A DNA stretch of 13,493 bases from contig CAYQVO010000056.1 of the NCBI GenBank assembly GCA_964421085.1, forward strand, positions 1 to 13,493. Reading direction: 5' to 3'. Positions 1 to 6,089 of this stretch are shown piece after piece. The notes under the pieces were generated by a model. The model did not search any database. It was not told the DNA's origin and was given only the letters and a program-made list of their open reading frames with translations. Positions within the stretch are counted from its first letter, which is position 1; every line of letters starts with the position of its first letter. This DNA comes from CAYQVO01 sp964421085 (GTDB lineage Bacteria > Bdellovibrionota_C > UBA2361 > CAYQVO01). The position numbers and the translations under genes are program-made.

Positions 1-376
1 AGCATGAATTCTAACATTCCGCAATTCTTAGTCAAAACAATCGCAGAATCCCCCCCATTCAAATGCCCCAGCTTCCTGGTGCTAAACTTCAAACATGTCA
101 AAAGTCATCCACAACGATCCGGAAATTTTGAGCGGCCTCCCGGTGTTTATGGGCACACGACATGCCCGTTAAAAATCTCTCTTCGTTCAAGATCGCCGCT
201 GTAATTATTCATTCCATTTCAAACGAGCTTGAGCATCTGGTCCATGCCGTTCCAGAACTGCTGGAGTTGCTTTCAATAGACGCTGGAGGTCATCAATTGC
301 GCCTGCGTCGGACAAAATATCCGGCAGATGAAAGAGATCGCACCACCCGCGGATTTCAATATTGATCGTTCTCCAC
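1..376. other. No firm gene; low-coding left edge
   Basis: I see no convincing gene here. Short open frames exist on both strands but lack ribosome binding sites and recognisable domains. The best is a minus-strand frame (205-402) that begins inside the 3' end of the helix-turn-helix gene in another frame. It could be the shifted continuation of that gene (see findings), but its sequence matches no family I know. Confidence 0.4.
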
Positions 377-574
377 TCAAGGAGCCTGCTGCTCTCCTTC
401 ATCGATGAGTGTTCGCAGGCCCCTCCTCACCACACACCGGGAGAAGTCGTTTTTGCTGGTGTGCACGAGCCACCGCAAAGATGCCGGGCCTGGATCGGGG
501 TGGTATTTGTTGAAGTGCGGGACGGGGATAAGTCTTCTGACAGCGTTGCTTCGATCTGAGTCTGAATTTGTCAT
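377..574 (-). CDS. Small helix-turn-helix (excisionase/MerR-like) DNA-binding protein
   Basis: A 65-residue protein whose core resembles small DNA-binding proteins in which a 'HP..P.ASLRWLV' helix pair is followed by 'RRGLRTLIDEGE', the equivalent of the usual 'GRRILIDEEEF' tail. Such proteins are commonly plasmid- or integrase-associated regulators or excisionases. That family assignment is from pattern memory, not a search. I chose the second ATG because the bases GGAG sit six bases before it, whereas the first ATG four codons earlier overlaps that ribosome binding site. Just after LIDE the normal family tail would continue with a hydrophobic 'FL.W' segment. That segment (RLLEW) appears in the +1 frame, so the gene may carry a frameshift. 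No integrase is found next to it. Its target and partner are unknown. Confidence 0.55.
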   Translation of the reverse strand: MTNSDSDRSNAVRRLIPVPHFNKYHPDPGPASLRWLVHTSKNDFSRCVVRRGLRTLIDEGEQQAP

Positions 575-686
575 TCTGCTCTCCATTGAAAAGAAATTAC
601 TGCCGGTTGCGGAAGGATTGCGGCAAATGATTTCAATGACTGAGGTCTGCGGTAGATTCCAGCACGAATGGGAGCATTCAAGGTAT

Positions 687-713
687 CGCCAGGCGAAAGC
701 GTCAGGCGTTTTT
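687..713 (+). terminator. Orphan rho-independent-type hairpin on plus strand
   Basis: The arms CGCCAGGCG and GCGTCAGGCG (687-708) pair with one A-A mismatch and one G-T wobble around an AAAG loop. Five Ts follow directly (709-713). Seen from the minus strand there is no U run after the stem, so it would stop plus-strand transcripts. No plus-strand gene lies upstream. It could be a decayed element, a REP-like palindrome, or the end of an unannotated RNA. Confidence 0.35.
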
Positions 714-771
714 GGGTTTCAATCTCTTTAACTGCTCCAGCATCCTTAAGAGTCTGTTTGCCACATTTGAA

Positions 772-1020
772 TCATTCTTTCTCTTTCTTGTCTTTGGAGA
801 ACACTTCGCACAACGATACTTGAGCTTCTTCCAGTATCTCGTTATTCAACGCTTTCAGAGCGTGCCTGCAACCTTTTTCTCCACCGAGGATCTCGACAAT
901 TGCGCAGGCGTTATCGGCATTTCTTATAATGTTGCAGCCGATTGGATCATATCCGGTAAAAAAATGAAGTATTGCTTTTTCGGAAACATTGCAGGGAAGA
1001 TTTTTGACGAATATCTGCAT
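772..1020 (-). CDS. RRM-domain RNA-binding protein, divergent copy
   Basis: An 82-residue protein that is essentially one RNA recognition motif. RNP2 is clear near the N terminus (IFVKNL, residues 3-8). The RNP1 region reads NACAIVEI instead of the usual KGFGFVEF, so the two aromatic residues that normally stack on RNA bases are replaced by Cys and Ile. A charged tail (KDKKEKE) ends the protein. It is clearly paralogous to the next RRM gene: shared 'FF..YDP', 'C..(I/L)(I/L)RN', 'GG.KG..HA...L.N..L'. It lies 50 bases downstream of that gene on the same strand, so the two are probably co-transcribed. Its ribosome binding site is weak (GGTTC about three bases before the ATG). Likely role, by family: binding single-stranded RNA in the cytoplasm, as in bacterial Rbp-type single-RRM proteins. 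Actual RNA binding is uncertain given the altered RNP1. Confidence 0.8.
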   Translation of the reverse strand: MQIFVKNLPCNVSEKAILHFFTGYDPIGCNIIRNADNACAIVEILGGEKGCRHALKALNNEILEEAQVSLCEVFSKDKKEKE

Positions 1021-1070
1021 AAAGAACCAACATGACCGGGGCTTCGAGTGGAAGGGGCGACTCTACAAGG

Positions 1071-1313
1071 CTATTTCTCTCGCACTTCAATAAGAGTAAC
1101 TACATTTCCGTCCAGAAGCGTATTACTCAGCGTCTGCACTGCGTGATGTTCCCCTTTTTTGCCGCCATTTATCTCAATGAGCGCGCAGTGACCGGAATGC
1201 CGCCCTTTCTGATTCCGCAAAAGCTTGCACCAGACCGGGTCGTATATCGCAAAGAAATCGAGAAGCATGTCCTCGGTCGTAGTGCTGGATAAATTACCTA
1301 TGAATATCTTCAT
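1071..1313 (-). CDS. RRM-domain RNA-binding protein
   Basis: An 80-residue single-RRM protein. RNP2 is canonical (KIFIGNL, residues 2-8). RNP1 corresponds to GHCALIEI and, like its paralogue at 772-1020, lacks the aromatic residues at positions 3 and 5 while keeping the conserved 'IEI' strand. The start is set by an AGGAG five bases upstream of the ATG. A longer in-frame start 42 bases upstream would add a non-RRM extension that overlaps this site, so I reject it. It is the first gene of a probable two-gene RRM operon, preceded by an extended -10 promoter and a structured leader. In cyanobacteria and other bacteria single-RRM proteins are often cold-induced RNA-binding factors. Applying that here is inference, helped by the DEAD-box helicase encoded divergently about 720 bases away. 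Confidence 0.85.
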   Translation of the reverse strand: MKIFIGNLSSTTTEDMLLDFFAIYDPVWCKLLRNQKGRHSGHCALIEINGGKKGEHHAVQTLSNTLLDGNVVTLIEVREK

Positions 1314-1342
1314 CAAGCTCCTGGTTGGGAAATAATAAAAGA

Positions 1343-1372
1343 GGTGCTCCCGCACCGGGAGTCATTTCCCGG
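1343..1372 (-). promoter_or_regulatory. Attenuator-like leader of the RRM operon
   Basis: Three mutually exclusive stems overlap in the presumed 5' leader of the RRM gene: CCGGGA/TCCCGG (1355-1372, six-base loop), CTCCC/GGGAG (1347-1361), and GGTGC/GCACC (1343-1356, four-base loop). On the minus strand the last two are followed by a T-rich stretch (TCTTTTATTATTT) before the AGGAG and start codon. The layout resembles a small attenuator or RNA thermosensor. No ligand or protein is implied by the sequence alone. Confidence 0.4.
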
Positions 1373-1395
1373 CTAAGGAGAGAGCTAACGCCAGT

Positions 1396-1404
1396 TTTAT
1401 ACCA
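1396..1404 (-). promoter_or_regulatory. Extended -10 promoter for the RRM operon
   Basis: The minus strand reads TGGTATAAA, a good extended -10 (TGnTATAAT type). The -35 region 17-18 bases upstream (TTCGTC) is weak, as is usual for extended -10 promoters. A start near 1390 would give a leader of about 77 bases carrying the hairpins at 1343-1372. Confidence 0.45.
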
Positions 1405-2018
1405 TACCACATCCAGCAGACGAATGCTCCCACGTGCTTCTTTGACAACAGGCACGCCATGGCATATCTTGACAGATTAAATGGTTGCTCGTTCTTCTTC
1501 AGAAAGACACTCCAGTTTGTGCTCTACACCAATGCATCCTCCGCTCCACCACCGCCTGGCGTCAATTTTCCCTCCGCCTGTGAGCAGAGTGCTTTACTCA
1601 CTGCCTCGATCAACAAGAGCATGAAAAGCTCGCCCGCAGGTGCCGTCGAACAGCCCGGGATTTCAGGACAACGATTGTGCCGGACATCATATCGTTTGAC
1701 GAAGAAATGAGATTTCTGTTGAATCGCTGCAAACGGGCCTTGCCCTTGTTGAACCTTTTGACATTGTGCGGTTTGGCGGTCACCAACTGCTGAAGGGGTG
1801 TTTGCCTCGCGATTAAACAAATGCTACGGTAGCTATTCTTGCTGGAAGTCCGGCGCGTATGACGCCTTAGCCTTCATGCAGGTTTCCTCTGCACTTAGTT
1901 GAAGGTTCACTTCTCTCAAAACTTGTCCAGAGCATAAATAAGTATAGAGCGTACAGAGAATAAACGCACACCGAAGTGCAACAAAACGACGTGCGCTCCA
2001 GCATTAATCTATCCCAAT
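1405..2018. other. Long non-coding or decayed stretch before the helicase
   Basis: No firm gene. On the minus strand one frame is open from 1820 to 1362 except for a single TAG at 1524-1526, but it has no ribosome binding site and its 3' part overlaps the RRM promoter. The plus-strand frame at 1459-1710 has neither a ribosome binding site nor a domain. The last 100 bases before the helicase (about 1920-2018) are A/T-rich and are probably its 5' untranslated leader. I could not pick out a convincing -35/-10 pair there. Confidence 0.4.
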
Positions 2019-2025
2019 TAAGGAG
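2019..2025 (+). promoter_or_regulatory. Strong ribosome binding site for the TTG-started helicase
   Basis: TAAGGAG lies six bases before a TTG codon. It decides the helicase start: no ATG in frame gives the complete Q-motif region, and the TTG opens the protein directly at the expected N terminus. Confidence 0.75.
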
Positions 2026-2031
2026 AAAACT

Positions 2032-3300
2032 TTGAGTTTCAATTCGTTCAATTTTCATAGTCAACTGCAGGCTAATATCGAGAGACTTTCCTTCAAATCG
2101 CCGACGGCAATTCAGGAAAAGGCAATTCCCGTTATAATGGAGGGAAAGGACGTCATGGGCCTTGCACAGACGGGCACGGGCAAGACCGCTGCATTCGGCC
2201 TGCCCATAATCGATAAACTGCTTCGTACAAAGAACTCATCAAATTCGATCCGCGCTTTGATCATCACTCCGACAAGAGAACTGGCTGTGCAAACCAGAGA
2301 TGCCCTGCAGGACTTTTCGAAGGACACGGGCATAAGAGTAATGGCCGTCTTCGGAGGAACTGCCACAAAGCCTCAGATCGACAGGCTTAAGAAGGGTTGT
2401 GACGTGCTCGTAGCATGCCCTGGGCGGCTGCTCGATCACATGGATCATGGAAGAATAAAGATGAGCGATCTTGACTTGCTTGTTCTGGATGAAGCGGACC
2501 AGATGCTCGACATGGGATTCCTGCCAGCTATCAAGAAAATAGTGAAGCAGCTTCCCCCAAAACCGCAGACTCTGCTCTTCTCTGCGACGATGCCGCCTGA
2601 GGTGAAACTCGCTGCAAGTGAGCTTTTAGGCGAGCCTGTCACTATTCGTGTTGGCGCGTCATCTCCCGTGGAAACTGTATCGCACGCGCTCTACCCCGTG
2701 AGCATGTCGTCGAAAACGCCGTTGCTCCTGCATATTCTAAAGGAGCTTGCATCGGGGTCTATTCTAGTCTTTACAAGGACAAAGCATCGTGCAAAGCGAC
2801 TTGGCGAAGACCTTGTTAAGAATGGGCACAACGCCATAGCGCTGCACGGCAATCTCCCGCAAGGAAAGCGGCAATCTGCGCTCGATGCCTTTCGGAAAGG
2901 TCATTCCCGCATCCTTGTTGCGACCGATATCGCTGCCAGGGGAATCGACGTATCCGGGGTCACTCACGTTATTAACTACGACATGCCTGATACCGCAGAC
3001 GCTTACACCCACAGAATTGGAAGGACGGGCCGAGCATCACGAACAGGAGACGCCTATTCTTTCGTAACCCGTGAGGATTCCGTGATAGTAAAGGCTGTGG
3101 AGCGAATTCTTCGGAAGCCGGTAGAGTCAAGACTGCTGAAGGACTTCAGCTGCGACAAAGCGATGTATAACGAGAGAGCTGAGGTGCTCTGTGCCCGCAA
3201 CCCGCGTGAAGCGAGGCGAAAAGACTGGAGAGGCAGGAGAAAATTCCATTCGGGGAAAGGCCGCTCTTCTTCCCGCCATCTTTCATCGATGGGTTTCTGA
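2032..3300 (+). CDS. DEAD-box ATP-dependent RNA helicase (RhlE/CshA-like)
   Basis: A 422-residue, complete DEAD-box helicase that unwinds or remodels RNA using ATP. All signature motifs are present in order: Q motif (F8 with PTAIQ, about residues 24-28), motif I AQTGTGKT (45-52), PTRELA (80-85), CPGR at 129-132 (usually TPGR), DEAD (153-156), SAT (184-186), VFTRTK (246-251), ATDIAARGID (297-306) and HRIGRTGR (327-334). Two RecA-like domains are followed by a short basic, Arg/Ser-rich tail (from about 388) that probably adds non-specific RNA affinity. The long specific RNA-binding domain of DbpA or CsdA is absent. The start is a TTG behind a strong ribosome binding site. It lies divergent from the two RRM genes. 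Such helicases act in ribosome assembly, mRNA decay and cold adaptation. Which of these applies is not shown. The exact subfamily (RhlE versus CshA) cannot be settled by eye. Confidence 0.96.
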   Translation: MSFNSFNFHSQLQANIERLSFKSPTAIQEKAIPVIMEGKDVMGLAQTGTGKTAAFGLPIIDKLLRTKNSSNSIRALIITPTRELAVQTRDALQDFSKDTGIRVMAVFGGTATKPQIDRLKKGCDVLVACPGRLLDHMDHGRIKMSDLDLLVLDEADQMLDMGFLPAIKKIVKQLPPKPQTLLFSATMPPEVKLAASELLGEPVTIRVGASSPVETVSHALYPVSMSSKTPLLLHILKELASGSILVFTRTKHRAKRLGEDLVKNGHNAIALHGNLPQGKRQSALDAFRKGHSRILVATDIAARGIDVSGVTHVINYDMPDTADAYTHRIGRTGRASRTGDAYSFVTREDSVIVKAVERILRKPVESRLLKDFSCDKAMYNERAEVLCARNPREARRKDWRGRRKFHSGKGRSSSRHLSSMGF

Positions 3301-3525
3301 GTTTCTGATCACGAGAATTCCCAAAAGAAAGGAAGACAAGCTCTCTGGAAAGATGTACTCTGAAAAAACTCAATAAACTCTCCAACGCCCCTGATGGCTT
3401 CTACTCTAGTGCTGGTCATCCTTCATCTCTTCCGTTTTGGAAAGAATTGTTGATTTTGTAAGGGAAGAGACCTCCTGCATTCGCTCCAGGTATTTTCCGG
3501 TAAGAGCAATCGAGGAAAGTCCAGT

Positions 3526-4200
3526 ATGCGTTTTGAATGGCCTCAAATAAGGCAAACACTAGTCGGTTTTCTCGGCTCCCTGGTTCTTCGTCTGCTGAAT
3601 TGCACCCTGCGGTGGGAGCGCATAGGTCTGGATGGGAGGGAGGAGCGATGGCCGTCAAGCGACCCTCGTATAGTTGCCCTGTGGCACGGACGGCAGCTTT
3701 TAATGCCTTGGATATATCTGGGTGCCGCGAGAGAAAAGAGGAAGCCGTTTGTCGTGTTAATCAGCCGGCACAACGACGGGCGTATGATCGCTGCCGGCAT
3801 GAGATTCCTCGGAATCGGTTCCGTAGCAGGATCATCGAGCCAAAGGGGACTCCAGGCTATGTATGATTTGATCCATACCCTGCGGTCCGGCTCGCATGTC
3901 GCTATCACTCCTGACGGCCCGAAAGGTCCCCAATGCGAATTGAAACAAGGAGTCATAAAAATTGCCCAGCGGACCGGCGCATTCATATACCCGGCAACTA
4001 TGTCTGCTGAACGGCGATGGACATTCAAAAGCTGGGATCAAATGATATTACCGAAACCATTCTCGCGGGCAGTAATGATGATGGGTTTGCCGATAGCGGT
4101 ACCGTCCGAGTTGACAAAAGAGGATTCAGCTGTTTATGCAAACCGGCTGGAAAAGGCTCTTAACGACTTGACGCGAAAGGCTGATTATTACTGGAATTAG
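3526..4200 (+). CDS. DUF374 lysophospholipid acyltransferase-like protein
   Basis: A 224-residue protein of the DUF374 branch of the LPLAT acyltransferase superfamily. Landmarks: an N-terminal hydrophobic stretch (residues 11-25), ALWHGR (51-56) in place of the usual HX4D box, SRHNDG (80-85), GSSSQRG (102-108), the very typical TPDGPKGP (128-135) and LPKPFSR (175-181). The length fits the family (about 200-230). Proteins of this type sit at the inner membrane and often occur with lipid A or Kdo genes. They are presumed to acylate a lipid or envelope acceptor, but the substrate is not established. A GAGGAAAG ribosome binding site lies about six bases before the ATG. It stands alone: 225 bases separate it from the helicase, and a gene remnant follows. 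No lipid A gene is visible here. Confidence 0.9.
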   Translation: MRFEWPQIRQTLVGFLGSLVLRLLNCTLRWERIGLDGREERWPSSDPRIVALWHGRQLLMPWIYLGAAREKRKPFVVLISRHNDGRMIAAGMRFLGIGSVAGSSSQRGLQAMYDLIHTLRSGSHVAITPDGPKGPQCELKQGVIKIAQRTGAFIYPATMSAERRWTFKSWDQMILPKPFSRAVMMMGLPIAVPSELTKEDSAVYANRLEKALNDLTRKADYYWN

Positions 4201-4307
4201 AGGCGGTCCTCGAGCGATCACGATCATTTCAAGTCCAAAAAACGGCCGCATTCTCCTGATTGCGCTGCATCATCTAACTGCGGGGAAAGGTGAAATAGTC
4301 TGTGAGT

Positions 4308-4640
4308 ATGGTATCGGAGAAAGAAATGCAGGCTCAGTGAGAGCAGTTTGAAACTGCAAGACAGACACTGTCGGAATTGGGGGCGTCGGCCGGCGGGCTG
4401 GAAGCGTGCGGTGAGCTTCTTTCATCCCTTCCATCTAAATGCGGGTTCGCAGTGGTCCTGGTGCAGCACCTCTCTCCAAACCATGAAAGCCTGCTCCCGG
4501 ATTTGCAGCAGCGCAGATGCGCTCTTAAGGTTCAGGCGGCGGAGGATGGAGCGCGAGTTGAGCCGAACAATGTCTATGTCATTCTCCACTTCGTGCATGT
4601 GACCCGATTCTTTCGCGACCCGGAAGTCTTCGAGGGAATT
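4308..4640 (+). pseudogene. Decayed CheB-CheR fusion remnant
   Basis: From about 4377 the frame reads GASAGGLEACGELL followed by VVLVQHLSPNHESLLPDL, the active-site Ser and His regions of a CheB methylesterase domain. After 'EPNNVYVI' it jumps straight to VTRFFRDPEVFEGIA, a segment from the CheR methyltransferase domain ('VT.FFRDPE.FE'). The rest of CheB and the CheR N-terminal region are missing, so this is a large in-frame deletion of a CheB-CheR(-PAS) hybrid, a kind of protein that modifies chemoreceptors or signals with histidine kinases. Upstream in the same frame an ATG (4308) is followed ten codons later by TGA. Beyond about 4640 the similarity stops and the frame ends at 4727. No chemotaxis genes surround it. 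I call it a non-functional relic. Confidence 0.8.
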
Positions 4641-4782
4641 GCCGCTCGACATGAAGACAGGGTGCAGGTGTTCTTTGCGATAACAGCTTTTTGTTTGCGG
4701 TTACGCCGCTTTGGTGTGACACTTTAAAGCACAGCGTGTATGTTTTCCAGCGGCAGATATGAGCGTAAGGGTTAATGATCGA

Positions 4783-5475
4783 ATGAAGACAAATTGGATG
4801 TGGGTTTGCGGGCTTGGCGCAATTTTGCTGGCCGGCGGGGTATTGATGGGGGATCCGGCGCCGGCCGTGGCTGCGACCCACAAGCAGAAGACCGTCAGGT
4901 TCTTTTGGAGGGTCCAAAACTTCAGTTGCGTTTGCGGGGGAGGCCTGACGCTGTCCGTGAACGGAAAGGCGGTCAAGAAAATCACGCGGGCCGGCAAAGT
5001 CCGCGTAAAGAAGGGGATTAAGCTGATTGCAGGGCGCAGATACACCCTTTCGGCAGTGGACGCCTGCCAGGCATGGCAGTCGGGACCGCAGAAGATCAAG
5101 ATTCCCAAAAAAGCCAAAAGGTACACATGGACCTCGAACTGTCCGGCAGACCCAGTGAAGCCGGTTTCCGGCACCTGGTCGGATAAAGATGAGAACAACG
5201 GCTTCCTTGTTTCAGCTGACGGTTCGGTAGTGGAAGGGTTTTATGTGACGTTCTTTGTGGGTGGCTGCGGGGACTACCGCATGACCGTGAAGAAATCCCA
5301 CGAAATTAGAAACGGTAAGTTCTCCAGCGACCAAGGCTCTTTTTACCTCACCGGCACTTTCTTATCCAACACCGTTGCGCAGGGGACGTACGGGTTCCGC
5401 GGCTATGAAATCACATACTGCAGCCACAAGATTACCGGCGGGCCGTTTGCCTGGACGGCTGCTCCCACAAATTAG
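4783..5475 (+). CDS. Exported protein of unknown function with cysteine-containing C-terminal domain
   Basis: A 230-residue protein with a clear Sec signal peptide: MKTNW, then a hydrophobic core (MWVCGLGAILLAGGVLM) and an AVA-A type cleavage site near residue 28. The mature part has two sections: a Lys-rich, beta-type N-terminal section with a CVC motif, and, after 'GTWSDK', a repeat-like beta domain of the kind that alternates 'VSADGS.V..F', 'GGCGDY', 'GSFYLTGTF.S.T.AQGTYGF' and a closing 'FAWTA'. Small domains of this last type occur in extracellular bacterial proteins, with no fixed function known to me. Several cysteines could form disulfides outside the cytoplasm. An ATG eight codons earlier (4759) is possible. 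I chose 4783 because it begins the signal peptide, with AAGGG 11 bases upstream. I cannot name a function. Confidence 0.75.
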   Translation: MKTNWMWVCGLGAILLAGGVLMGDPAPAVAATHKQKTVRFFWRVQNFSCVCGGGLTLSVNGKAVKKITRAGKVRVKKGIKLIAGRRYTLSAVDACQAWQSGPQKIKIPKKAKRYTWTSNCPADPVKPVSGTWSDKDENNGFLVSADGSVVEGFYVTFFVGGCGDYRMTVKKSHEIRNGKFSSDQGSFYLTGTFLSNTVAQGTYGFRGYEITYCSHKITGGPFAWTAAPTN

Positions 5476-5499
5476 AGTCAGTTCGGGGAATGCTCCTGG

Positions 5500-5531
5500 C
5501 TTCGCCGGCGCGAAGGTTCCGTTGTCTTTTC
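5500..5531 (+). terminator. Candidate terminator after the exported protein
   Basis: CTTCGC and GCGAAG form a perfect six-base stem around a CGGC loop (5500-5515), 25 bases after the stop codon. A T-rich stretch (TTGTCTTTT) follows after a short spacer, which makes this a weak or imperfect intrinsic terminator. Confidence 0.35.
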
Positions 5532-5753
5532 CGCGCGTAAGAAGCCGCAGAAGATGAGGACGTTGCCGCGACCGGAATCCGTTAATGAGGCCTTCATCGG
5601 AATCTCAAACGCTGCCCCGTCTCGTGCGGACGTATGCTGATCGATGAAACTGCGCCCGACGAGCCGGGAGTCCATGATACGCATCTGCCTGCCAATGTTC
5701 ACATAACGGTGATTTCTGCAGCAGGTTCTAAAAACACCCGAAGAAAGAAGTGA

Positions 5754-5990
5754 TTAAATTGCAGATTCTCCGGTCAGAGGAGTCGCAGGAGGAGCAGGCC
5801 CATCCGGGGCTGCTGCCGGAGTCTCTGCGGGAGCGACGGTCGCAGGCAGTGCAGAAATCGGAGCAGTTGCGGCCGCAGACGGCGCAATGGTCGGCGGCGT
5901 TGCTGCCGGAGCCCCTTCATCACCTCCCCTGCAACCTGCGGAAAAAACCGCGGCCAGGCCAACTATCGCAAAACTGGTTAATCGCCTCAT
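5754..5990 (-). CDS. Small Pro/Ala-rich lipoprotein
   Basis: A 78-residue lipoprotein: MRR followed by a hydrophobic stretch and a lipobox (FSAGC, cysteine at residue 20), then a low-complexity Ala/Pro/Thr-rich tail (APAATPP, AETPAAAPDG and similar). After lipidation the tail would be a flexible, unstructured tether. The start is fixed by AGGAG six bases before the ATG. An in-frame ATG 72 bases upstream would place non-signal residues ahead of the lipobox, so I reject it. It is the second gene of a minus-strand pair, 99 bases after the presumed stop of the gap-broken gene. The function is unknown. The tail resembles spacer segments of small envelope lipoproteins. Confidence 0.75.
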   Translation of the reverse strand: MRRLTSFAIVGLAAVFSAGCRGGDEGAPAATPPTIAPSAAATAPISALPATVAPAETPAAAPDGPAPPATPLTGESAI

Positions 5991-6089
5991 CTCATTCTCC
6001 TGCTGATGAATCACTTTCATACTTATAACAGAGAAGAGTCCGCCCGGCATGACATAAGTCATCCCCTTGCTGGAGTTTGCCGGAATATT

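Noticed and set aside
1362..1524. Small membrane-like peptide after the TAG on the minus strand
   Set aside because: Overlaps the RRM promoter and leader, and its only ATG lacks a ribosome binding site. Kept only as a low-interest finding.
1459..1710. 83-codon plus-strand frame before the helicase
   Set aside because: No ribosome binding site, no domain, amino-acid composition typical of chance frames.
5478..5702. 74-codon minus-strand frame upstream of the lipoprotein stop region
   Set aside because: GTG start, no ribosome binding site, no recognisable domain, and it overlaps the probable terminator of the exported protein gene.
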